Assembly: GCA_010093705.1 (NCBI GenBank) | Contig: MU006089.1 | Span: forward strand, 1,118,455 to 1,182,454 | Direction: 5' to 3' | Source: Patellaria atrata CBS 101060 | Lineage: Eukaryota > Ascomycota > Dothideomycetes > Patellariales > Patellariaceae | DNA: 64,000 bases | Shown here: in pieces, positions 33,437 to 44,087 of the stretch | How the letters are laid out: the number at the start of each line of letters is the position of its first letter | How positions within the stretch are numbered: position 1 is the first letter of the stretch | The notes under the pieces: generated by a model | The model's input: only the letters and a program-made list of their open reading frames with translations | Database searches by the model: none | Told to the model about the DNA's origin: nothing | Program-made: the position numbers and the translations under genes

Positions 33437-35094
33437 ATGGGTCTGCTCGCCTCCGTTGCTGGGCCTCTGGCCGAACGTATGGCTGATACCCCTTCCTCGT
33501 ACATCGTGGTTGGCTCATTGGCCTCCTTCTTCGTCCTCACCATTGTCCTAAACGTTTTGCGCCAATTACTATTCAAAAACCCAAACGAGCCTCCAGTCGT
33601 ATTCCACTGGGTACCCTTCATTGGTAGCACCATAACCTACGGCATTGACCCTTACAAATTTTTCTTCGCCTGCCGCGAGAAATATGGCGACGTTTTCACC
33701 TTTATCCTCCTGGGCAAGAAGACTACCGTCTGTTTGGGCACCAAGGGCAATGAGTTCATACTCAATGGCAAACTGAAGGATGTAAATGCGGAAGAGATAT
33801 ACAGTCCTCTCACAACACCTGTTTTCGGCAAAGATGTCGTCTACGACTGTCCAAACTCGAAGCTCATGGAGCAGAAGAAATTCGTCAAGTTCGGCCTCAC
33901 AACCGAAGCCCTGCGCTCCTACGTCACCCTCATAACCGGCGAAGTCAACGATTTCGTCTCCCACCACAAGGGCTTCCAAGGCTCCAAAGGCAAAATCAAC
34001 CTCCCCCCGGCCATGGCTGAGCTGACTCTCTACACTGCATCTCGCTCGCTGCAAGGGAAGGAAGTCCGCGAGCGTTTCGACTCCACCTTCGCGGAACTCT
34101 ACCACGACCTCGACATGGGCTTCACCCCGATCAACTTCATGTTACCCTGGGCGCCCTTGCCCCAAAACCGCAAACGCGACTTCGCCCAGCGCAAGATGAC
34201 ACGCACATACATGGACATCATCGAAGCGCGCAAGGCCGCGGGCGGGAAAAAAGACTCCGAGGACATGATCTGGAACCTGATGAGCTCGAAATACAAAGAT
34301 GGGACCCCGATCCCAGACGCCGAAGTCGCCCACATGATGATTGCGCTCCTAATGGCCGGTCAACACTCTTCCTCCGCCACCGTATCCTGGATAATCCTCC
34401 GTCTCGCCTCCCGCCCCGACATTACCGAAGACCTCCTCCAGGAACAGAAGGACATCCTCGGCGCCGACCTGCCGAACCTGACGTACGAAGACCTCTCCCG
34501 CCTCCCCCTCCACTCCCAGGTCGTAAGGGAAACCCTGAGACTCCACTCCCCCATCCACTCCATCATGCGCAAAGTAAAGTCCCCCCTCCAAGTCGAAGGC
34601 ACAAACTACATCATCCCGACCTCCCACGTTCTCCTCGCAGCCCCCGGCGTCACGTCGAAGCAATCCGAATTCTTCCCCGACCCGGCCCATTGGGAGCCCC
34701 ATCGCTGGGACGCCGGCCACGCCCTCGCCCCCCAAGGTGGCGCAGGTAAAGTCGACGAGGAAGAGGAGAAAGTCGACTATGGGTACGGCTTGGTTAGTAA
34801 AGGGGCCGGCAGCCCATATCTCCCGTTCGGAGCGGGACGGCATAGGTGCATCGGCGAGCAGTTTGCTTATGTACAGTTGCAGACAATCCTTGTTGCTATG
34901 GTTAGGTTGTTTAGGTTTAGGAATCCGGATGGCAGTGATAAGGTCGTTGGGACGGATTATTCGGTGAGTTTTCTTTTGGAAATTTGTAGGAGAATTTTGC
35001 TGATTCCATCTCGCAGTCACTTTTCTCCCGTCCGCTCGACTCCGCGGTCGTAGAGTGGGAGCGCAGAGAGAAGGGGGAAAATGAGAAGGAGTAG
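33437..35094 (+). CDS. CYP51: Sterol 14-alpha-demethylase (cytochrome P450 51)
   Basis: Removes the 14-alpha-methyl group of lanosterol/eburicol in ergosterol synthesis, at the endoplasmic reticulum; it is the target of azole fungicides. Two exons (33437-34963 and 35017-35094) give 534 residues. The N-terminal membrane anchor is at about residues 20-45. The I-helix reads [12 protein letters not shown], the ExxR motif ETLRLH, and the heme loop [12 protein letters not shown] with the ligand Cys471. Tyr136 (in VVYDCPN) and Lys147, sites altered in some resistant leotiomycetes, are the ordinary residues. The single 53-bp intron near the end restores the family ending SLFSRPL. Relatives often also have introns near the 5' end; none is needed here. 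The last third of exon 1 is GC-rich. Identity is secure. Confidence 0.97.
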
Positions 35095-35695
35095 GGTGTC
35101 CTTCCACCATGCGATTCGTGCTCGTTTCCCGGGTTCGTTGTACAAACGTCGAAGAATCCATCCGAGAGCCGAGAAATCGGAGGTGGAAAGGAATATTGGA
35201 AGCGGAATGAAGAAGATGCTTTTGGGCGGAGGATGTAGATACAACGTCAGGTATATCTCCTACACTCTTCCATTTGTTGTCACGCATATCGCATCGCATT
35301 GGCGGCGGCCGCACGTTGGAACTCGGATACATTAATAAAGAACAAGAGCACGAGGAATAGTAATATTAATGCATACTACACTAGATAAGCAGTCCCTACT
35401 CGTTACTGCTTGTGAGTGAAGTGGTATCTATCCAACGAAAGAAAAGAGGTCTGGACGCGAGCGCGGTTCATTCAAGGGTATACTAATACGATTTACGGCA
35501 CACACACACACCACACCGCGTGAGCCAATTGTGAGATCCACATTTCCCCTCTTTCCATTTATCACTTACTGTAGAACGGGCACTCGAATAGTACGCTTAC
35601 ACTATGTGATTGAGACAGTGGAGAAGCATAGTATAACTATCGCGCGCCCAAGCAACAGCCTCAACAATCCACACAACAACCTTAACCCCACACAT
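35095..35695. other. Convergent region between CYP51 and PAN1
   Basis: Both genes end here. Contains a short CA microsatellite at about 35499-35511. No supported coding sequence. Confidence 0.6.
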
Positions 35696-38600
35696 CTACC
35701 CCAAAACCCTCCCACTAACAGCAGCCTGACTCCTATCCTTCGTCTCCACCTTCCTCAACCCCTTCCCAGCCTGTATCTCCCCCAATAACGCACCTCTACT
35801 CGGCGCTCCTACTCCCGCTCTCGGCAAATTCGGCATAGGCGGAGGCGGCGGCGCACCACCAGCCGGCAGAGGGGGCGGAGGCGGCGGTGGCGCACCACCC
35901 GTTGGCATCGGGGCCGGGGGCGGTGCGCCCGTGGGCGACGTCACGGCGGGAGAATCGGGACGAGAGCTTTTATTGTCCATGCTGGACAGGGGCCTCGGTG
36001 GGCCCATGGTGCCGAAGAGGATGCTAGCGAGCTGTTTTGCGTTTCCGCCGCCTGGTCTTTCGGCGTCCTCGTCGGAGGAGGAATCGGAGGAGGAGTCGAC
36101 GACGGACCAGTCGTCGTCTTCGGGTCTGTGGCGGCTTCGGGCCTGCGCGCCGGCGTGGACGGAGGCTTCGGCGAGGGCGGCGGCTTTGGCGGTTGAGTCC
36201 GCCTTTTCTTGCGTCAGGCGGTGGAAGGGGTTTGTAGAGACTTCTTGGTGGGAGGGGGTTGGGGTGGATACGTTGTTCGCGTTGTTGGCCGCCTCGTTGT
36301 TCTGGGCGAGCTTCTTGAGGAAGGGGTTTTTGGTCTCCGTGTTGTCCATTGGAGGATTGGTGACGACGTGGGGTAGTGGGCTGGTGACCGAGGAGGGAGG
36401 AGTATGTTGTGTGGTGAGGTTTGGTAGTGGAGGTGCGGGAGGAGGACCGGAGGGAGAGGCAATCTCTCTTTCCCTAGGTAGTTCTTGGCTGGCGACTGGT
36501 GTTGTTTCTTGCGGCGTGATTTCTTGCGGTCCTTCTTCGTCCGAGGACGTGTCTTCGTCTCCCAGGCTCTCGAGTTGAAGAAGTAGTTGACGCTCTCGTT
36601 CGCGTGCCGCTTCGAGCTCCGCACGTTGCGCGGCGAGGCGAGATTCCTTCTCTTTGGCTTCGCGTTGGGCGGCTTGCTTCCTTCGCTTCTCCTCGTCTTT
36701 CTTGACTTTGCCTTGCTTTACTTGTTCCTCTAGAGCGCGAAGGCGAGCTTGAGCTTCCTCTCGTTCCCTAGCTAGTTCATCGTGCTGTTTTCTTTCCTCA
36801 TCCCTATGCAATATGTCAGATATAATAAATATTAACACTTGAATATACATACTCTAAAGCTTTCCTTTCGGCTTCCTGCGCTTCCTGTTGCTCCCTGAGA
36901 GCCTTCTCTGCGATCTCCTGCTCGGCACGCTTCTTTTCTGCTTCAGCCTGCTGGGTATCATGCTGTGCGATATCTGACTTGTTCTTGCGAGTCGGAGGAG
37001 GTGGTGGCTTTTTAGCACTAGACTTGCTTGCTGCTGGTGGAGCAATCGATTCATCTTCCAATCTTCGCTGCCTTTCTTGTTCTCGCCGCGCATCTTCCTC
37101 CTCTGCTTGACGCAATTTCTCTTGTCTTTCTTTGGCCTCCCGTTCCTGTCGCTGCTGAGCCGTTTCTCCGCCCTTAGTTGGGGCCTTGATCCCTAAAGCA
37201 GCAAGACGTTCCGCCATTTTCTGCTCAGCCTGCTGCTTGATGAAAGCGGCGCGCTCTTCAGGTGTCTTATAGGAAGCATAAGACCCACCGGCACTCGTTG
37301 GCGCAGCGGATGGGCGTCTTTGAGATTCAGTTTCACGCGGTGCGCTGACAGGAGATGGTGCATCACGTCGGCCCTCATCCGATGGGCGGGTAGTCGGTGA
37401 TGAATACCGACCAGCCTCTTCTCGCCTCACACGAGACGACCTGCTGCTTCTTTGAAGATCAAAAATGAAATCTTTTATTTCATCTTCGACGCCTAAGGCA
37501 TCCTCCCACCTACGTCTTTCATGTTCACTAGAAGAATCCAGAGTTCCTTCTTTGAGGTTGTCCTCCAGGCTCCGGCTGTAGTCTCTGACGCTGTCTTCTA
37601 CGTCCTTTACCATCCTCTCGTTATTTTCGCGTTCAGTTCTGACTCGTTGGCTCTCCGCTTCAATGCGTTTCGCTGCAGCTTCTGCATCATCACCATTGGT
37701 TGCAGATGGTTTACCCATCAAAGCTGCAGACCTCTGTTGCATCATCGCTCGAGCACGTGCTTTGAGCCTGTCAGATTCGGTTACTGCACCACCTGGACCA
37801 GTTCCAACAATCGCTGCTGCAGCATTAGGATGTGCCTTGGCGTCTTTAAGTCTGAAGAGCTCGAGTTGTGCATCAGCAATCGCACGTTCCGTTCGGCGTA
37901 CATGAGAAGCCAGCTCCGGCAATTTGTCAGTCAAGGCTTGTAGTTGTCGACGAAGTGTTCTTCGTTCCGCATCAGAACCACCGCTAGCAAAGGATGCATT
38001 CGGATGAGCGTCTATATCCTCCTGTACTCGTCGAATCCTACGATATAGATCTTCAGCATCACGACGATCTCTACGATCCAGAGCATCTTCCTCATCAGCC
38101 CGATTCTCATCTTGGAAGTCTATAGCGTCAAGCAGAACTTGTTTCTCTCGAATCAACTTCTTTATTTGATCGATAGAGAGCTCATCTGACGATCGTTCTG
38201 ATCCTGCATCAGATGCTGGCGGCGCGGGCGAGGGTGATCTGCCACCGGCACCAATGCGACGACGAGCACTTGACTTGTAGCCAACATCATCGTCGTTATT
38301 CTTAAACACGGTTGCGTCCTTCCTGCCTCCCGCACCGACTGGGCTGGATGTACGGAATGAATGGGTCTTGAGATAGCTTACACCCGTTTTCTGAGGTTGT
38401 AAGAAGGCACCGGTATTTTTCCTCTGCTCCGCTTCACCCCTGAGTAACGACTTAACGGTGCCGATGGAATCATTAAAATTACGAGTCGACGGTGGTATGA
38501 GCTCTGGTGGGAGACGGTTAGGAACTGGATAACCATTGAGCTTGCGGTAGATTAAGTGCATTGCAACTGCAAACTCGTCCAGATTCAGTCTGCCACGATT

Positions 38601-40066
38601 GTTGGGGTCTGATAAAGTCCAGATTTTCTCCAAGTCAGGTTTCTCTAGACCACTTTGGCCAAAAATCTCAATAGCTTGATCCCCACTAATGAACCCTTTA
38701 TTGAAACCATCCCATGCTCTGAATAAGTCATCGTAGATTTTCTTCTCGTCCTTTGTTACCGCCCAAGGGACAGTGGCGTTGCCCTGGAGACCACTCGTTG
38801 TGTACCCACCTTCTCTCCCGGCTTGAGGCATCATTTGCTGTTGCAATGCGGCAATATTCGGGAGGCCAGTTGCGGGAGCGTTTACAAGACCCCATTGTCC
38901 CGGTCTACCGGTTGGTTGAGCATTCAATGGTGCAAGTCCTATCTGAGAGGGTGAGACGCCGGAACCAAAGCCGCTTGGCATGGGCGGCATGGGTGGACGA
39001 GGACCGGCATAGCCGGTCGGTTGGGTTAAATTGAAACCCGTCGCTTGAGTCGAGAGAGGGGGTACAGAAGGTACCTGACCAAAATTCTGAGATTGACCCG
39101 GGAATCCTGTCATCGTCGGCTGCTGAAACCCAGTAGGTTGCGCGGTCAGTTGGGAGAGAAGCTGACTATTCGACTGTTGCGGCTGGGGCTGCTGGATCGC
39201 CGGTGGTGAGTTATGGCTTGTTGGGGCGTCAAAGGTTGGAGCGTTACTCCGCGCAGGAGCTTGCGGACGATCATCAGGGACACCAAAAGATATGATATCA
39301 ACCATGCTGGACACCTCATTCATGATACGTTCTGGAAGCGCAGGGGGAAGATCCTTGCCTACAATCTTCAAGTTGCAAAGATACATGGCCAGTGCAAACT
39401 CTGGGAACAAGAGCTGACCCGATTTGGTGGTATCGGAGAGTGTCCTATCGTATGTTAGTTGTGGTCATAAAAGATCTTGATTGAACATAGCTAAAGCTAT
39501 ATGGCAAGATTGATGTAGCAGAATTTGGCGAGCGTGTATTTCCCATACCATATTTGAGATAGAGACTCTCCCGGGAGCTTAGATCGCATAAGCAGATCCT
39601 TAGCCTTTTCTCCAGACAAGGCTTGATCGTTCCCAACCGCCGACTTAAACAGTTGCTCAAATTTGGCCTGATCTTGCGCCGTGATGAAAGATAATCTGAT
39701 ATTAGGTATCTTAGATCTTGCTGGCCCTGAATTCTGTTCTTGGACTGGTTGAGATAAAGGCGTGGAGCGGAAAGAATCGGCTATCTGACTGGATGTCATG
39801 CCTGTGGGCTGTGGGAATTGTTGCGGCGGTGGTTGTGAGAACTGTTGTTGCTGCTGCTGAGGCTGCTGCTGCTGCTGGAAAGATTGCGAAGCATTTTGCA
39901 TAGGATATCCCGTGAACTGAGGGTTCTGCTGAGGGAGCGGCGGAGGAGGAAGATTCGATTGCTGAGTGTATTGCTGGTATCCAGTAGCTTGAGGATGCTG
40001 TATGGGTCCTGGTCCCATTCGGCCAGAATTCGACCCTCCTAAAAAGCTATTGGAACCAGAATACAT
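35696..40066 (-). CDS. PAN1: Actin cytoskeleton-regulatory complex protein Pan1
   Basis: Endocytic scaffold that couples the coat to Arp2/3-driven actin assembly at cortical patches. Three exons (40066-39549, 39444-36853, 36803-35696) give 1405 residues. The N-terminus is Gln-rich. Two EH domains lie at about residues 130-215 and 400-480, each with an EF-hand-like loop ([34 protein letters not shown]). Between them are repeated LxxQxTG-type motifs (LTAQPTG, LSTQATG, LNAQPTG), the sites Ark/Prk-family kinases use in yeast. A long coiled coil with Glu/Arg/Lys-rich segments follows. The C-terminus is polyproline plus a WH2-like actin-binding motif ([15 protein letters not shown]). The divergent neighbour starts 361 bp away. 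Identity is secure; intron positions are supported by frame and by the reconstituted first EH domain. Confidence 0.95.
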
Positions 40067-40427
40067 GACGAAAATTATAAAAAGGAAAAAGTATTCGTGA
40101 GACTGGTGTGTAGTAGGTTTAGTCTCTGGGGATGGTCGACAGCATCGACAGCACGTCTAGGGGACGGAGTTGCGTGGACAAGCTTGGCGGCTCATCTGTC
40201 AGTAAGATAACTTGCTTCGAAACAATACTGGCTCTAATTAGCTACAAGGTATCTGTAAGTATCCTATCATTGTGCTTGATACTGTACGATAGAAACTCTA
40301 CTTGTTATTAGTCTACCGGCGTCAAAACTTCTGCTCTGACAAGCTTCTGCCAGCTCTAAGACCTAGAAGTCCCCGTCTTCAACAAACTTCCACCACTTCT
40401 CTAAGAAAGCACCTGTGTACCATAAGC
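40067..40427. other. Bidirectional promoter, PAN1 and small coiled-coil gene
   Basis: A 361-bp divergent spacer that must serve both genes. The right end is pyrimidine-rich. No distinct element recognised. Confidence 0.6.
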
Positions 40428-40747
40428 ATGTCATCGGAAACCCCAGAGAAGAGCTATACCAAAGATAACAAGCAGCAAGATGCGGACTTTGCGCAGGTGA
40501 GATGCTCTCCTTCCACTCCTTATTTTACGTCAATATTCTCAACAAGACCTGCGGCTAACACTATTGGTTATCGCAGGCATTCAAGGAATTGCAGAAGGGT
40601 GAAAGCACTGCAGCTGCACTTGAGAAGCATTTGACGGAGCTGGAAAGCAAAATTGAAGAGCTCCTCGCAAAAGCTGATGAGGAAAAGAGATCTCTCGCTC
40701 AAGATTCAACATCGCCGGACGGCTCGGAGAAGTCAAATCCATCATGA
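40428..40747 (+). CDS. Small coiled-coil protein, unknown function
   Basis: Two exons (40428-40496 and 40577-40747; 80-bp intron, GTGAGA...CGCAG) give 79 residues. The N-terminal 20 residues are polar. The stretch AFKELQKGESTAAALEKHLTELESKIEELLAK contains a heptad pattern of Leu/Ile and should form one coiled coil. An acidic, Ser-rich tail ends the protein. I judge it real because the intron borders are good, the frames join and the composition is coding-like. No membrane segment or catalytic motif is present. It could be a small subunit of a larger complex, but nothing in the sequence says which. It converges on the isomerase gene with 152 bp between the stops. Confidence 0.68.
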
Positions 40748-40899
40748 TCTTGTCCAGCAAGATACACCTACCCATGCTGTAAAGCGGCTTCTATGTCAGA
40801 ATCTATACGGGTAAAACAACATGCACATCACCATTGAAGGCCGTATCTATGTGTTAGGATCATTTACCACAAAACAGAGAGCCGCAAGCTCGCCATTCT

Positions 40900-42094
40900 C
40901 TATTTCTCGAAAACGGATGCCATGTTAAAAGCTCCAGACTCATCCTTTTCTACAACCCCGACTTCAGTTATGATGGCGTCTATCAGTTCCGCTGGAGTGA
41001 CATCGAATGACGGGTTCCATATATCGATACCGTTTGCTGCTATACTGACATTTTCCACAATACTAGGATCCAACTCAGCCCCATCGAAACGAGGCCCCTT
41101 GATCCTAGTTACTTCCCAACCAGGTCTCTCCTCAATCACGATATCCTTTCCGCTCTTGGTCTGCAAGTCTATTGTCGTTCTTGGTGCCGCAATGAGGAAC
41201 TTGACACCATGATGGCGTGCACTGATAGCTAATGCGTATGTCCCAATCTTATTTGCGGTGTCTCCATTAGCCGCGACGCGATCGGCTCCTACAACTATAG
41301 CAGCTATTCGTTCCTCCGAACCACGATTATAGAGCAGTGCGGATGCCATAGAGTCCGTTATTAGAGTTGCGGGTATCTTGTCGTGGACAAGTTCAAAGGC
41401 TGTCAAACGCGAGCCTTGATTATACGGGCGAGTTTCGGTACAAAAAGCACGCCTAAGCTTTCCTTGAGCATTGAGGGATCTTATGACCCCGAGGGCCGTA
41501 CCATAACCTGCTGTTGCCAGAGATCTTAAATCATCAGCTAGAAAAAAGGAAAAGGGATGATAGGGTTTACCCAGTATTGCAGTGTGTCAGAACGCTAACC
41601 TCACTGTTCCCTTGAACAATTCCGTTCTTCAGTATCCATTCGGCCCCATACTTTCCTATGGCTTCGTTATCGCTCACATCGTCCACTAGCATCTTCTCCG
41701 CCGCCTGGATATATGCATCTTTCATCGCCTCTCCGTTACCAGCTTCGGAAAGAGCGTTTTCCACCACTTTAGACAGCTTAGTAACAGCATCAGCAAGGTT
41801 GACAGCCGTCGGCCTGCTCGTTACAAGGTAGGACAGCTTCTCGAGGATGAAAGCCGCGACTTCTTCCGCTTTATCTGATAGCTTGTTGGCGGCGGAAAGA
41901 TTTTCAAGCTCAGCGGCGAGGGCGAGAGCTGCTACTATAGCTATTGCCGGAGCACCTCGAGTGCGCATCTCTTTGATAGCATGCCATGCATCTTCACTCG
42001 ATCGTACCGTTTCATAGACTTCGGCATGTGGCAACCTCAGCTGGTCCAGTACTTCGAGTTGGCCTCGCTTGTATTTGATCGCTTGTAGAACCAT
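40900..42094 (-). CDS. MRI1: Methylthioribose-1-phosphate isomerase
   Basis: Converts 5-methylthioribose 1-phosphate to 5-methylthioribulose 1-phosphate in the methionine salvage pathway. Two exons (42094-41571 and 41524-40900; 46-bp intron) give 382 residues. The eIF2B-related isomerase fold shows [11 protein letters not shown] near the N-terminus. The catalytic Cys lies in [19 protein letters not shown], which spans the intron, and the catalytic Asp in [23 protein letters not shown]. The acceptor TTTAAG is chosen because it rebuilds the conserved [11 protein letters not shown]; the nearer CTAG would bring in a stop. Eukaryotic eIF2B subunits are relatives, but the paired Cys/Asp motifs argue for the isomerase. 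Identity is secure. Confidence 0.94.
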
Positions 42095-43016
42095 TTGCGT
42101 GCGTAGATGGACTTTTATAGGCGAATATTGTTTATCAGAAGTTGGATTTCAGCCTTTTGCTTTCCTATAAGGAAGGACAAGGAATAATTGTTCAAATGTA
42201 CAGGAAACTGCTCGGGGTATCGATATTGCAAATAACGCGCATAAATTTTAGGATGACGATCGCCTGGGGCAAAATTCACACCGCCTTGGAAGTACACCAA
42301 AGCATCCATCACTGCTATATCTTCTTGGTAACGAGGAGACTCCAGAGTATCGATTTCGATATCTCTTCTTGAATCCGATGCTTGACGAAATTCGCTTTAT
42401 TGGAGGGCACTTTATGTGGTAGTTCCATCTCAGCGGATAAAGTAACCATCACCCGCGACTCGCCCGGCACCAATATCAACTCATCATTCCTCTGCTTCCC
42501 TTAAAGAGTAAATTTCTTCAAAGCTGTGTGTTTCGAAAATCAATGTACAGTATCCTTTTCTTTCCTGTTATGTCTGTCTCTTACTCTTAAATTTCATCGT
42601 CTCCTCTGTTACTTCGGGGACTCTCGGTTGCTTTACGCTAGCTGTACGAACAGTGGCAGAGTCTCAAAATTGGGTTTTTAATAAGGTAAACTGGTCTGTA
42701 CCTCACATTGAAACTTCCTCTATCAATAGACGTACAACTAGCTGTTATTCATGCAACAAGGTAAAGAAACAATATACACGCAGATACCTATCTCTCCACC
42801 ATTTCGCGTTTTTAACGTGGACAATGTGTTGTTCTGTATCCACCTACACTTTGCCTATTTGGTATTTCGATGACCTCTATGGGACATTACTTTTGCTCAG
42901 TATTTCCCAGAAGATGTATTCTTTGGTTGAGTGTCTCGGAGTCTTTCTCGGCTCTCCTCCACATCTCTCCCACCTATTTTCTTGCACTTGAGCTACCTCA
43001 CTACCACACTACCACA
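42095..43016. other. Divergent region between MRI1 and the aldo-keto reductase
   Basis: A 922-bp stretch holding both promoters. The right half is pyrimidine-rich towards the reductase start. The reductase frame stays open upstream of its ATG to about 42870, but that extension lacks an ATG and is not protein-like. Confidence 0.55.
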
Positions 43017-43871
43017 ATGTCCTCTCACAAACCTCTTACCCTCATGACTCGTCTGGCCCTCCCCAATTCCACCTTATCCATCCCAGTTATCGGCTTCGGC
43101 GTCTATCAATCCCACGGCGACACTTGCCTGCGCTCCTGCAAGACCGCTCTTGAGAATGGTTACCGCCACATCGACACCGCCCAATACTACGCCAATGAGG
43201 CTGAGATTGGGACCGCGCTACGTCATTCTAATATCCCACGCTCCGAACTCTTCATCACAAGCAAAATCTTAACTCCAAGGAAAGACCCCGAGGCCACCTA
43301 CTCAAGTATAGTAAACAGCGTGCACAAACTAGCCGGCGAGGAAGGTTACGTCGACCTCTTCCTGATCCACAGCCCGAACTGCGGTGTTGAGGGACGGAAG
43401 ATGCTATGGACGGCGCTCGAGGGGGCGAAAGAGGAGGGCTTGGTTAGAGCCATAGGCGTGTCCAACTACGCCCCCTCCCACCTCGATGAACTGCGCACCT
43501 ACGCCCGCTCCTGGCCCCCGGCTGTCAACCAAATCGAACTGCACCCTTTCTGCCAGCAGCGGTCCGCGGTAAAGTACTGTGAAGCCAATGGTATCGTGGT
43601 TGAGGCGTATTGTCCCCTGGTTAGGAATCAACGTTCTACGGATGGAACTTTGATAGCGGTTGCTGAAAAGAGGGATGTAAGTGTCGCGCAGGTACTCATC
43701 AGATATTGTTTGCAAAAGGGCTGGGTACCGTTGCCTAAGAGCGATACTCCCGTCAGGATAAAGGAGAATGTTGATGTTTTTGGGTTTGAGCTTGATGGGG
43801 AGGATATGGAAAGGTTGGATAGGCTGGATGAGGGGAGTAGGGGAGCGATTGTGGAAGCGGTTGAGGAGTAG
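43017..43871 (+). CDS. Aldo-keto reductase
   Basis: NADPH-dependent carbonyl reductase of the AKR superfamily; the substrate cannot be predicted. Single exon, 284 residues, close to the size of yeast and bacterial AKR3/AKR5-type enzymes. The catalytic tetrad is visible: Asp and Tyr in GYRHIDTAQYYANE, Lys in ELFITSKI, His in DLFLIHSPN. The (beta/alpha)8 barrel continues with RAIGVSNYAPSHLDEL, VNQIELHPF and VEAYCPLV. The NADPH-binding end reads WVPLPKSDTPVRIKENVDVF. The start at 43017 has an A-rich upstream context (ACCACAATG). The family assignment is secure, the specific role open. Confidence 0.92.
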   Translation: MSSHKPLTLMTRLALPNSTLSIPVIGFGVYQSHGDTCLRSCKTALENGYRHIDTAQYYANEAEIGTALRHSNIPRSELFITSKILTPRKDPEATYSSIVNSVHKLAGEEGYVDLFLIHSPNCGVEGRKMLWTALEGAKEEGLVRAIGVSNYAPSHLDELRTYARSWPPAVNQIELHPFCQQRSAVKYCEANGIVVEAYCPLVRNQRSTDGTLIAVAEKRDVSVAQVLIRYCLQKGWVPLPKSDTPVRIKENVDVFGFELDGEDMERLDRLDEGSRGAIVEAVEE

Positions 43872-44087
43872 GGGTTCATCGCGCCAAGGTGGAGTTTATG
43901 ATAGAAGGTGTTGAGTCGGTGGTCAAAGGAAAATACCATCGAAGTCTTGCCAATTACATAAATCGTTGAAATTGAAGTAACATTAAGATATGGTCCGCCT
44001 CTCGCTAGTTTTCTTTTCCTTACAGCGCCCCGTACTCCTAACGCCTTGTCTTTCTCTCTATGAAAGTAGGAAAAATGTCTCAAACAT

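Noticed and set aside
34349-35332. 327-codon open frame antisense to the end of CYP51
   Set aside because: It is a shadow of the GC-rich third positions of CYP51; it is Gly/Val/Glu-rich with no recognisable domain and runs across the CYP51 intron and stop.
35931-36578. 215-codon plus-strand frame opposite PAN1 exon 3
   Set aside because: Ser/Gly-rich antisense reading of the Pro-rich PAN1 tail; PAN1 itself explains the coding signal.
42870-43016. N-terminal extension of the aldo-keto reductase
   Set aside because: No ATG opens it, the residues do not resemble AKR N-termini, and the ATG at 43017 gives a normal-length enzyme.
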